Source of the DNA: Sclerotinia nivalis
Taxonomy: Eukaryota > Ascomycota > Leotiomycetes > Helotiales > Sclerotiniaceae
Length of the DNA: 64,000 nt
NCBI GenBank assembly: GCA_029531795.1
Contig: JAPEIS010000010.1
Coordinates: 248,001-312,000, forward strand
Reading direction: 5' to 3'
The translations under genes and the position numbers were made by a program. The number at the start of each line of letters is the position of its first letter. Within the stretch, counting starts at the first letter, position 1. Below the pieces are notes generated by a model. That model did not search any database, was not told the DNA's origin, and saw only the letters and a program-made list of their open reading frames with translations. Shown in pieces: positions 31,482 through 43,608 of the stretch.

Positions 31482-34400
31482 TTTAAATGTAAGAGTAAGA
31501 TGAAATTGGTTGGTGTGGGGTTGCGGTTGCAATTTGGTGATTAACGTTCGGCTAGGTGATGGTGAATGGCTTCGCCCGTTGGTTGTTGGATTGGGAATCT
31601 GCGGTTGACTGCGCGCGCTTGTCTGATTGCGGCAGGAAGGAGGTGAATTTAATTATATCCTGGCCTGAAACGTTGACCTGGAAAGGTTAAGATTGCTGAA
31701 TATATGATGCACTTAAATCTTATTCAATAATGGTACACCTTTGAAGTGTTAATGTGATCGAGGAAGTGAATGATTGAGGGAAGAGACTCCAGATGAAATC
31801 ATAAGAAGAAATCTAGACGAAAGTAAAATGATTTTCATCAAACGATATTGATGGGGAATGGCTTTTAGCTTTAAGAAGCAAAGAGGCAAGCTTTTAGTTC
31901 GAATAAAATAAGTCCTTCTCTTTACTAGAGGGGTAAACTACTCCTCTAAGTATATCTTTCAACGGTGTTCGGCCCTTGCACTAAGTGGAGTTTTTCTTAG
32001 CCTTCAATAATTTCTATAATGATGATTATCGACTTCATCATGTAACATGACGGTGAATTACTTGAAACCATTTTTGTTTAGGTATGACATCGAGCTACAT
32101 TATGCTCCATCGAGCTTGTCTCCCTCCCTGCCTCCCTCCATGTTTGTTGATATTCATCAGATCCCATGGGATGGGATCCATCAAAAATCATGGTATACCC
32201 CCACTACTGTAAACCCTGTATACATTCGACATTATCGAATAGTAAAGTACCATTGCTTTGGGTATCTGACTTCATTTTCATTTTTCAAATCAACCGATTC
32301 TCGTCTTGAAAGGATCGACTGGGTGGTTTACACTCTCGTACAAATTTGCATGTTGTTGCATTTGCATTGAGATCGTTGTGAAGAGTTTTCCGACTTCTAC
32401 CGTGCGTTGTTACATGGACTGAAACTTTATATGTCAGTTGTTGTCCTTGTTTCTCCTTGTTTGGTTGAGAACAATCCGAATACGTTCCAATAACAAATTT
32501 TGCTGATGAGGGAAAAAGTGTTGGATCGAGGCTTATGATCATGACGCAATTTTGCATGATTAGTTCCATCAGACCCATTTTTGTATGGTGTGGGATGGTG
32601 GGATAGAGATGGAGGGGCGGGGGTGGGAGGAGCGAGATCCGCTGAACCACGTAAAAGAGAGGAAGAACCTGTTGTTGCTGATGAGATTTGTATACTATAG
32701 TTAACTCCTACCGAGGTACTAACTAGATCATTTTCTGACTGCAGGAAAATGATTCCATTCGGGAATCCGCTCCGAAGGCAATTAGCTAAAGGCAGTCAAT
32801 CAATGAACGACAATGGAGAAGATTTGATCGCAGGGCCATCCTATCTAACGCAGCCCTTGTCTACCCCCAAGGCCGAGATGCCCGCATCATGAGTCGTTAG
32901 TTGGAATGAATTTGTTGGATTCGTTTCGCGGTTGAGCGTATTCCAATCAATTACCACTGTGAGTACATAGGTAGTTATGTGTATCCTCATTCGACGAATC
33001 CTCGAGAGGAGCATCGATACGCTGGCCGCTGGGGTGGAGTGAGTACGTATTAACAGCCCAATGCCATGTAGAGGCTTAGACCATCTAATGAAGTTATAGG
33101 AAGAGGGATGTACTCAGTTGTGACTCGTGTTGTGTGTATCTGCACCTTTTTAGATTTTACGAGGAAGTGGATTAGAAAAGTAGGTTCGAACCAACCAACA
33201 CAAATCACCAGCCTCAAACTAATCTTCATTTGTAAACTCTCGTCTATCAGTCAATGAAAAGAAGCCGAGCGTCCCTTTATACATAGGTCTGTTGTGTTTG
33301 TATCACCGTACAGCAGGTACGTACCTACTGATAACCTGATAAGAATTAAAAACTTCTTCCAGTTATTTTACATTTTTAACCAACTTTCACACAACCATAA
33401 GAATCCTTCAATCTGGTTAAGTTGTTCAGTACCGTCTTTTCCCTTCAATTTGGCCGAAAAACAACGCCGTTCCTTGAGGATCTTTCATATTAGTTGCATC
33501 TCATCAAGGAAATATCGCTAGGTACAGCATCCGAGTCATTGCGGCTTATGTGTCCGAAGTTACACAATGTGACATTCCCGAGATTTTTTTCTTGTTTATG
33601 TCCCTTTTCTCCCCCAATGTCTTCGAAAGTGTACTCCAGTTTTTGACATGTGAATTCAGTTCCTGGTCCATCGTCGACATTTCACCTCACTTTGAGACGC
33701 AGGGAACGAAAACGGGCTTGGAGGGTCTAATTTGGGATCTGCATTGCATATGCATATGAAATTTTCCCTAATCCGTACTTATCAAAAATTTCAACATCAG
33801 CAACATCATCATACATGAGTTTTGACCAAATCAATCAAGACTCCCGCAGTAATCGGGTCAGGGTTAAATGGGCCTTTGAAACGATACGTGTTCTCATGCA
33901 TATATGGATGTTTATCGTTAAAGGGTGTTGTTATTAGGCTTTCGTGTTACCCATTTTCGGTAATATGCATTCATCAGGAGAATGGAAGGTAACTATGTTG
34001 ACAATGGAACAATGAAACAACAGGACAACAAAAATAATGCAGAACTACATCAGTTTATCGAATCAATCGAAACAATTGGAAGTTATGTTTCTCTAAGAAA
34101 ACAGTCAGCGAAATACCGAGAACTTGTTATTACCCTACATCCGGCTTATCACTCAAGTCCCTTGAGATCCCGTCCATGACAAACACAACGTCCCCTAAAT
34201 TTCATGACAAAGTTTAACGACCATGACCTCCAATATTTCACCAGACTTCTCCACGAACTTCCAACAAGCAATCAGGGACCATTTGGTAAAACTCAATCCA
34301 TGCAGTTCATTACCTGACACGGCGAGTTGCAGAAAAATCAGTGGAGCTGCCAAAATACGAGTTAGTATTTTAATGTAACGAAACATTTGAAGCATCCTTG

Positions 34401-36802
34401 CTAGGGATCCCCAGATATTCAACACCCCACGATCTTCACCCTTCCCCAAGTTTTGCTGATGGACTATCCCCGGGGTTCATGATTTTGTGGAGAGGTACCC
34501 CTTTTACGAGTTGAGATTAAATTTCTGTGTGCGGCAAAGTCGGCACAGTTTATATTCATTAGAAAGGCTAGTATCGAAGAATGTATTCCTAGCTTTTCCG
34601 TAAAGCCGAGTGACTTCGATGGAACTGTTGGATGCACAGCTGCATCTGCAGGAAAGTACGGTGTTCTCGGGGTTTTATGCTAGTCATAGTGACGACTCTA
34701 CGATGGACAGCTCTCCACAGTTTGAGTCAGGAGGGCTGAGGAGGAGACCCATCTTCGATCAAAATAATCTAGGGTACTCCACTTTGTGTGGTGAGATTCT
34801 AATGTTCAAATGGATCCGAAATTTTGAGCAAAGCAAGAATCAGCGGGGAGAGGGGTTGAGCAGAAATTTTGAGCAAGTAGCGTCTCAATGTATATGGTTC
34901 AGTTGAACAATCATGAGATGATCTGAACTGTTAGGATCGCAGCTTTGATGTTCATGATGAATCTGAAAAATCTGAGCGCGAATAGCGTCAATGTCCAAGA
35001 CCGAGCTGTATACTAAGTGGTACAATCTAGATAGTTGAGATGGCAGGCTCCGGTGTTTATGGTGGAAGCAAGCATGAAGAGCCTGACTAACACTTCTTAC
35101 ACCATCTTCCTCTCGGCTCTATTGCTTAGGTATGGGCCTGCGACATTCTCGTGGACTTCATATCTAATCTGACCAAAATGAACGATTAGAATGATATCAC
35201 AAAGGTGTAATTCCATGAATAGGTTCATCATTACAAATCACACGACTCTATTTGTTACGTGAATCTCGTTCTCCTGAATCTGTTGCTGTAACCGAGACAT
35301 TGACAATTGTAACTCAAGCATTACCATCTGAAATCGTCTCAATACATTGTTTCATACCCAGAAGGATGTTCTCAACCTTTCAAAGAGCCAGCATTCCTCT
35401 TGTCCAAGAATTTTGTGTCCCCATAATTTCCACCACTTGGCAATGTGACTCAAATCGTCTCAATGGGTGTATATTTAAGTACTTCATTTCAACCTCACTA
35501 TCTTCAGGACAGAAGTACCTCCACACTCAAAATAAGCTTCATGCTCTTTATTATTCCAAACATACACATACTGATCTGTCCTTCTGGTCATAGGCAGTAC
35601 TCGGTTCTTCCACATCCCCCATACCCCTCAGTACATTGTCCCCCAGCCAACAAATCCTTGGCATCAAAAGCTTCAAAGATGCCTTGTTTCTTCAGCGGAT
35701 CCAGATACTCTCTCAAACTCGATTTATCACCTTAAAACTACCTCCATAATTCCTGGTGGAACTATCCAAGTGTTAATGATTCCCCATGCGCCGAGCCAAA
35801 TTCCTCCAACCCTCCTCCTTCACTTCATCCACATTCCCTTTCTCACGCTCATTAGACCTTTCCTCCATCCCCTCTTCATCAAACATCTCAAAATCCTCTC
35901 CAGCACAGCAAAAGTCACATCCAAATGCGTATAATTATGCCCAGACATTTTGACACTTGAACATATCACGATAAGATTCTTGCCGAGTGGATTGGAGTGA
36001 GAACCATACATTTCAGCCGAATACTAAGCTTATTGACCACCCATACTAAATTAGGTACAGCATAGAGACAGCTGGCACCGAGCTGCTGGCGAAGAGGATA
36101 TTGTAAATTGACGCTGTCTTTGTGGCGGAGTGTTGATTAGGATTGGAATTTGCGGTTTTTGGAGGGTAAGGTTGATCTGGAATTGTTAGTCCTGGTTGAG
36201 ATGAACAGCTTAGATGTCACAAGATTTATTGGTCGGGAGGTTTTAAATACCTAGTTAGAGAGGAAAATAACATGAAATACTCTCGTTCAATAAGAGTGCA
36301 ATTAAGAAACTCTTTTCGTGGTGATTTTTCGACGTTGGTGTCACTATCTATCTAACAGACCTATCAAATCAGGGGTTTAATGAACTGGGGAAATGGAGAA
36401 ATGGCACTAATAATGACCCTGAACTTTTCCTCCGACGCCCCAACTTGTAAACTTATGGCAAGAATTTCTTAAGTCATGAATCATAATTTTGGATGGAAAG
36501 AGCTATCGACGTGAAATAGAAGGCAAAAATAAAAAGAATATCATCAATTGTAAGTGAACATTGCATATACCTTACCCCACCCCATACCACACGATAGATA
36601 ATAGCTTAACCTTAAGCAATTATGTGGGGTGTTTGTCTATTATCATGCTGTACATTGCATTGTTTAGAGCTGGCATTTGCATTTTACTTTACAACCCTTA
36701 TTTACTCTGCAATCTTCAATTTGGCTCAGAATAGGGTCGAATTATCATCTTCTTGAATCGAGTTATTGATAACTAAGTTGAGTTTGAACTCATATAGAAA
36801 CG
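31482..36802. other. 5.3-kb gene-poor stretch
   Basis: Only short open frames (at most about 120 residues) were seen, none with a recognisable domain, signal peptide or consistent splice partners. Examples are 32285-32650 (-), 34610-34906 (+), 35252-35593 (+) and 35820-36011 (-). Minus-strand segments between about 35600 and 36010 have a more protein-like look (for example G-G-C-G-R-T-E-Y-C near 35610) but are cut by stops, so a decayed gene is possible. No repeat or transposon signature was recognised. Confidence 0.5.
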
Positions 36803-37934
36803 ATGGATTCCAACTCTTCTACTCCTTCGGTCTCATACCCAATTATCGACTCCCACATCCACCTCTTCCCCGAAAGCGAACTCGATACTCTTGCCTGGAA
36901 TACCCCCTCAAATCCTCTGTACAAACAACATTCTCTCGATGAATACACAGTTGCTACATCTTCTGCTCCTTCACTTGAAGGATTTATATTTCTCGAAACT
37001 GACCGCAAGAATGATTTGAAACGCGGGGAAGAAGATGGTTCGGGTTGGGAAATGCCACTTAAAGAAGTTTCATGGCTTAAACGAATAGCATTGGGTCAAC
37101 CTCTCGAAGGCGAAGGCCATACTGCAGAGCATGCGAAGCTTTGTAAGGCAATCATACCATGGGCGCCGGTACCGAGTGGAGAGAAGGTGTTGGAGAGATA
37201 TGTTAAGGAGGTGGAGAGGGAGGCAGAAGGGAGCTGGAGGTTGGTAAAGGGGTTTAGATATTTGGTGCAGGATAAGGAGAAGGGGACTATGATCTCGGAA
37301 AAATTTATAGAAGGGTTGAAGTGGCTGGGAAAGAAGGGTTTTGTGTTTGATTTAGGGGTCGATTTACATTCTGGTGGGAGATGGCAATTGGAAGAAGCGG
37401 TGGAGATGATGGAGAAGGCTCATGAGGGAGTTGAGGAGAAAGAAAAAGTTAGGGTTATAATTAGTGAGTTTGGTTCATTCATTCTCACGTCACATTTTCA
37501 CCTTGAGTAACAATGCTAACAACATTCCTTAACTAGACCATCTCTGCAAACCCGACTTTTCAATCTACAACACCCAAACCGATCCAGCTTTCCTCGCGTG
37601 GCGCACTGCCATGTTCAAACTCAGCAAATACAGTAATACATACATGAAACTCAGCGGGTGTTTTTCAGAAATGCCTGATGCTTTGAAGAAGGGTCCTATA
37701 GATGATATTGTCATGGCTCTACAACCATATTTAGCGGTGGTTTTTGCTACATTCGGACCTTTTAGGACAATGTTTGGATCTGATTGGCCGGTATGCACAG
37801 TTGGGGTTGAAGGGGCTTGGGAGAAGTGGAGGGATGTGGTCATGAGGTTTTGCTATCTGGCTAGTTTGAGTAGGGAAGATCAGGTTATGATTTGGAGTGG
37901 CACAGCGATTAAAGCGTATAATATTGGAGAGTGA
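36803..37934 (+). CDS. amidohydrolase-2 family hydrolase, lactonase-like
   Basis: Two exons, 36803-37463 and 37537-37934, over a 73-bp intron, giving 352 residues. Metal-dependent TIM-barrel signatures: D-S-H-I-H at 16-20 at the N-terminus, N-H-L-C-K-P at 221-226 created by the splice, Y-M-K-L-S-G at 256-261, and F-G-S-D-W-P at 300-305 with the catalytic Asp at 303. These match the sugar-lactonase branch of the family (L-rhamnono-gamma-lactonase and relatives), which opens aldonolactones. Decarboxylases and dicarboxylic-lactone hydrolases share the fold, so the substrate is not fixed. Its neighbour, an aldolase acting on 2-keto acids, lies 484 bp downstream on the same strand and supports a role in sugar-acid breakdown. 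No signal peptide; probably cytosolic. Confidence 0.88.
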
Positions 37935-38418
37935 TCTTGAGGATGGGGTAGATGGGGTGGAAGAAGGTAAGAGCAGAGGATAGTACATTGGGTATCATCT
38001 CAGCGGGCTCTAGATATATGGATATTTTGATTCTTCAAAGGGATTTTGGACATTTGGAGAAGAGTAGTGTTTACAGATCGTAAGTGAGGATCATTCAATG
38101 AAGTCTCCACCTTCTTGCCGCAAAAATACAGACATATACTCAACATCGAAAGGGCTCCATTCCGTCCACATCAATTAATCCCGTGCCCTTTCTAGTTTAA
38201 CTTTTCTGTCAATTCAAATCAAATACGCTTGGCTTTGTACCACCCCGCCATATCTCGCCTCGGGTCAATAAACCCCTAGTGGGGTCCTCGTACACTGATA
38301 CCCCGAATAAATATAGTTTGAATAATTACCGCAACACTCAAATATCAAATAAAACATACATTTCCTATATTCATCTACTACTCTTACTCACCAAATTCAA
38401 ACTCAATTACAATCCAAA
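37935..38418. promoter_or_regulatory. spacer and aldolase promoter with CreA-like motifs
   Basis: Two SYGGRG matches, the consensus for the carbon-catabolite repressor CreA, lie upstream of the aldolase: GCGGGG on the minus strand (38243-38248) and GTGGGG (38279-38284). An ACCCC-TAGT-GGGGT hairpin spans about 38272-38285. Such short motifs are frequent, so regulation by glucose is only a suggestion. Confidence 0.35.
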
Positions 38419-39513
38419 ATGGCACAACCACCACCCCCCGGCGTCTACGTCCCCGTCCCGACTTTCTTCCTCCCTCGCTCTTCCCCCTCCTACTCTTCAA
38501 TCGCCTCACCCTTAGATACAGAAACCCAAGCTGCGCATTCCATCCATCTTGCTCGTTCGGGTATCAAGGGATTAGTAGTCTTGGGTAGTACGGGCGAAGC
38601 GGTACATCTTTCTAATGCAGAGAGATATACGGTTTTGAAGGGATGTAGAGATGCGTTGGATAAAGAGGGATTTGGTGATGTGGGAATTATTGCTGGGACT
38701 GCGAGTCAGAATATTCAAGAGGTGATTGATCAATTGGCTGAGGCGAAGAGGGCGGGTAGTGGCTGGGGATTGGTGCTTGTGCCGGGGTATTTTGCGGGGG
38801 CGAGTACGCAGGAGGGGATTATCGAGGTGAGTTTTTTGTTTTTTGAGAGGTGCGAGACTTTTGGTTAAGGATGATGAGAAGGAATTTCTAGGGTGGCATG
38901 AGGGATAATTGCTAACCCTGCTCCTTACACAAAATAGTGGTTCAAAGCAGTAGCAAACCAAAGTCCCATCCCAATCATGATATACCACTACCCAGGCGTT
39001 TCGAATTCCGTCAGCGTCACCCCTCAAACCTTTGCCACTCTCGCCGCTCACCCTAATATCGTCGGTTGCAAACTTTCCCACGGTGATATATCATATCATG
39101 CACAAATAGCGCTTTCTCCACACATTGATCACGCCCATTTCCACACCTTTACCGGATTGGGTCAACAATTATTACCGGTGATAAGTATCGGATGTAAAGG
39201 GACTATCGACGGCACCGCTGGCTTCTTTCCCAAAAGCGTAGTGCGGCTTTACGAATTGAGTATTAAGGAGAATGTAACGGGAGAAGAGAGAAAGGAAAGA
39301 GCATTGTTGCAGTGGAAATTAAGTGGCGTGGAGGAAATCGTGGTGAAGTTTGGAACGGTGGGTATTAAAGAGTGTGTAGCTAGGATATTGGGCATGGGAG
39401 AGAAGGATGGAACGAGATTACCGCTTTTGGGGGGTATTCCGGGAGGAGATGCGGAGTGGGAGAAGTGGAGGGCGGTTATTGCGGAGTTGGAGGAGGTGGA
39501 GAGGAGTTTGTAG
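38419..39513 (+). CDS. dihydrodipicolinate synthase/N-acetylneuraminate lyase family aldolase
   Basis: Two exons, 38419-38826 and 38938-39513 (111-bp intron), giving 327 residues, close to the usual 290-330. Class I aldolase features: the substrate-carboxylate loop G-S-T-G-E at 56-60, the catalytic Tyr region I-M-I-Y-H-Y-P-G at 149-156, and the Schiff-base Lys at 181 in N-I-V-G-C-K. The G-S-T-G-E loop and the C-K-L-S-H-G-D segment resemble fungal/animal 4-hydroxy-2-oxoglutarate aldolase-like and 2-keto-3-deoxy sugar-acid aldolase-like proteins more than lysine-pathway enzymes. The likely reaction is cleavage of a 2-keto-3-deoxy acid to pyruvate plus an aldehyde. The preceding lactonase-like gene suggests one pathway. 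The substrate is unproven. Confidence 0.88.
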
Positions 39514-42500
39514 ATGGAAGATGGGATGGATGGATTTTTAAGGTGCTTGTTTGTTTGTTTGGTTTGGTTTGGTTTGGTTTGGTTTGTGGGTGGATGGGGA
39601 TTTGATAGGCATAGTTTTGCGTAGATAGATAGAAATGCGGCATTAGGAATTTCAATGTTCTAGAGACAAATTTATCAGCGCCTAGCACATTTTTCTTGCG
39701 ATCTCAATGATCAGGGTTAAATGTAACTGTGATGCAGAATATAAGGATTATTTAATAGCTATATAAAAGTGAGGCATAGTATAGAATTAGTATGGAGGTG
39801 CTCGCTGTTTGTAGAACTATAGGCAGAATTATTCCTAGAACTATTCCTGACAAATAAGTAGATATCAAATATGAATCAAGAAATATGATAATCCAGAGAG
39901 AGTATCTATCTAGCTATTTCTCCTGAGGTCCACATGAAAGCAAGACAGAGAGAGAGATATGATATGATATGATATTGATATGAAGATTTGGGGTTATTCA
40001 TCTAACAGCCGATGGGATGAAAAATTTTTATGGTGGGATTTACTAGAGTTGTATATGTAACCTACACTGATCTTAATTATTTCAAATTTTGCCTTGATTG
40101 AAGTATTTCATTTGTTTTGATATCTTGGGCTATTTAGTTCACCCGTCGTTTGTAGGTTATCAATGGATTTTATGGGGATCTATGCAGGTTCGTATTATGA
40201 AATGATGAGAATGGTTTTGAGGAATTAAGAATAGATAGGAGGGATGCAGTGAAAAGTAGTAGGAAGACATGAGTGTAGATATGAAAGCAAGGTTCTTGAA
40301 TTTCTTGGAGCTGAGTGCCATTATTGGGTGAATGAAATGTCTAGAATGTCAAGGATGTTTCTAGATGTTTACCCTATTCTTGAGTTTCACTTAAAGGTTC
40401 TTCGCTCTGATGATTTAGAATATGCGGCGCTACACCGCGAGTGGAAGGAGGAAAAGGGAGAAAGTAGTACATGGTCAACTCGGTTGTTTAGGAGGTCGCC
40501 GAGAAAGCTAAGGGGAACCATCCTGATATGAGTCTACTTAAATTGCAAGTCCAACACTCTTAGAATAAGTACATAGTTATAATGAACCACGGTATACACC
40601 ACCCCTGAATCATAGCGAATGGGTTCATGTAAAGTATCATCAAGCCTTGCCTCATAAAACTTTCAATCTGTTCCTAGTTGAAAATCAGCTGCATGTAAAG
40701 ATAAATCAACACCAATTGCTTCAAAGTATGCTCTAATCGTATACCCCTCCTGAAGTCAAACGATCTAGATTCGAGATCATATGCGTCCTCATACAAATAT
40801 AATCCTAACAAAGGAGCAGAAGCTTTTCTTCGGGCTACGAGTTGTAATTTTGGTGGAAATTGGGCCTGACACATGTTTCGACAGCTAATGAGTTGGAGCC
40901 AAAGAAAAGACCGAGGGTAGATATGATTGGAGTATGAAGGATGAGAAAATAGAAAATATGCTTGAATCTCATTGTGTCAAGCGTTGCAATTTTGGTCTAA
41001 AATTCGGCCCTTTTCATGAATCAATGGCAGGTGAAAAAAGTAAAATTCCTCGGCAACGCAGTGAGATACTCATGAAGTGGGATGTAATTTTCCCGGCTGT
41101 AAGACTGAAGAATTCCAGTGTTCATGACTCAGTAAATTTGAAATCTGGGGAAATCTGGGGTATGCTCCGCCAATCAAGAATAGTTTCCATTCTTGGAATC
41201 TTGATGCCCGAATGGGGGATTGACTTGTTCGTTTCGATCAATAGATGATCCTAGGGTTGTCGAATAAAAGTACTAGTAACTACCTTTTTCGCCGTTACTA
41301 CCCTTTGAGCCGGCGATTGTAGAAGATCCCCTTGAAAAATGCGTATATTCGCCAATTTCTAGTCTTCTCCCATTGGTTGATTGCTCACTTTGTCGTGCAT
41401 ATTGGATCTATATATCAGAAACAGTGATTTAAAGCATCAACGCCGAAGTAGATTTGAAGGGTTTGCTGGGGCTGAGTGTCAGACGACAGGTTTGAAGGAA
41501 GTCGGCTAAGACGGAATGGTATTTGAATGGCATGAAATATAAATGAAAGGAGCAGACTTCTATACGAAAGCAATGAAGTTGTAATGAAAATATACAGTCA
41601 CAAATAGAAGTGACAAAGAGGCGACAACTACACAGAGGAATGCAATATTCAACGATGCAATCCAGGTATTAGGTACAGTAATTGTTCAGTATGCTGATTT
41701 GACACGTCTTCAATCCATATATTGCATCCTGTTCGTTGTTTTGATAGGTCTAGAAGGGGGTGTAGGGGATGTTGGGGATGTCAGAATGATTGGGATACGG
41801 CATTGAAGGTGTTGAATGAATGGTAATTATTCCTCGAAAAATTCTTTGTAATATCTTAATTCGGACCGAAGTGTTGACGTCGAAAAAAGCTTTCCTTAAA
41901 TCGTTAAATCAATGAAGACCATCAGGGCGGTTAGAGTAGCACTAGGTGGCTGATCCCCACAGCGGTTAAATTCCTTGGTCATTTCCCCAGACTTGGCTTC
42001 TTTAGAAATTCGGCCTCTTACCTCCATCATGTTGTGTAATTTATCAACCTGCCAATAAACTTTCAACATCGCATGTTTTGTTGACTTCCAAACTAAGAGT
42101 CTGCTAAGTTTGGAAGCACGAATCATGTATAGAGATATATATATTTCGTACACCAGTGGGTTGAAAATGCTTGTACAGCATAAAATCTCCGTCACGTTCA
42201 CCGTACAACATACAATAAGGTACCTACCGACATACATGTCCAATGGCACACGGCATCTCTTCCACATCTAGACTTGGCATAAGCCCGAAATCACTTTGAT
42301 CTCGTACAAAATTGTACAGCATTTACCTTACGCAAGATCTTGAATACTAAATCTATGCTACTTCCTACCCGTCCCCACGGATGTCAAATGATGTGCCACC
42401 TACCACCTGCAGCAGGCGGCCGTAGCACACGATCGAGACGAGTAAGTGGGATATCCTGTTGGGTCTGCACCAATGTGAATATACGAGGTCTATATAACAA

Positions 42501-43608
42501 CTACCAGATTAAGGAGATATCACAAGGTAACTCAAAGGTCGGAGTAAGCGCATTAAGGTCTGAAGGACTGACTTCTAAACATTGGGTCTCTACGGTAAGG
42601 TTTACCTGATTTACCCAACCGGAGTGCAAACGGAGTGCAAACGGAAAACTCGCAGCTCAGTTAGAGGCATTTCTTTTGTCTAAACTTGAAGATATCCGGC
42701 CACTTGGTCATCAATTCTCGTAATCATATCGATCACATATTAAGACCTTGGACATTTTTGTGATAGGTACTAGGTAGCCATCAGACTTTTAAGGATTCTT
42801 CTGCCATTTCCTATCAATATCCGAGACAATTTGATGAGCATCAAGAAGCAAATATCAAGTGAATAGTTGTTTACTTTGATGTGGGACACATCGGGTACCA
42901 GCAGCGGTACCCATCTTTACCTGCCAAGATTCGAAAATTGTCAAATCATCGATACCCACATCTATCAAAGGAAGGTTTGATGCATACATAGGTAGCTAGG
43001 GATTTGACATATTCCCCATTAAAGTTTGAGCCACCCGGAAATGTGATTTGTTATAGATATTTGGATATTTTCCTCAATAAAATATCCTTGCTGTCATCGA
43101 GGAAGATTCCCTCCTTCCAACTTCCCTCAACCGAGAGTGGAGCTTGATACTGACGGGATTGTTTATCGGCCCCTTTCTAAGATCACATTGACCAATTTAA
43201 TATCGAATAAGTCTGAGAACCAATTGTTATTATGCCAAGTACGTTATATTATTGTTTGAGCAATACTACATGAGGTGGAATGACTTGCATCATTCACCAA
43301 AGGTCTCATACCTCTCTCCAAGATTAACACTCTCATGTCTTCTCTCACTGGTTCGGTTAATTTCACAAGAGATTTGTTTGCATTCTTCTTATTGTAGTTG
43401 TTATTGGCAACCTCTTAAATAAATAGTTATACCTTCAAGTCCGCATGGCCTTTTGAATCCAAACCTTTCAGATAACTTCGTGTCTGTGACACTTCTTTTC
43501 GATTCAATCATCTGCAACTGCAGAAGCACCTCGATCTTAGCAGCTGGTCTCACACTCTTTAGTTCCAACAATTCATTATATTCATCACTTCCAGTTGAAT
43601 AATTCATC
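39514..43608. other. 4.1-kb gene-free stretch
   Basis: Starts with a TTTGG pentamer run (about 39556-39588) in the aldolase 3' flank and a GATAT run near 39956-39980. Open frames at 40328, 40934 and 42340 (+) and at 41896-42267 and 43401-43664 (-) have no domain or splice support. A 12-bp direct duplication (GGAGTGCAAACG) lies near 42620-42643. The region above 43608 should include the promoter of the WSC gene. Confidence 0.5.

Noticed and set aside
32285..32650. 121-residue minus-strand open frame
   Set aside because: No domain, irregular composition and no splice partner. Length alone is not enough in AT-moderate fungal DNA.
33170..33200. GGTTCGAACC considered as a tRNA B box
   Set aside because: No A box, acceptor stem or T tract at the required distances.
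34610..34906. 98-residue plus-strand frame considered as a small secreted protein
   Set aside because: No signal peptide at the N-terminus and no Cys pattern.
41896..42267. 123-residue minus-strand open frame
   Set aside because: No family features; the surrounding region shows no exon structure.
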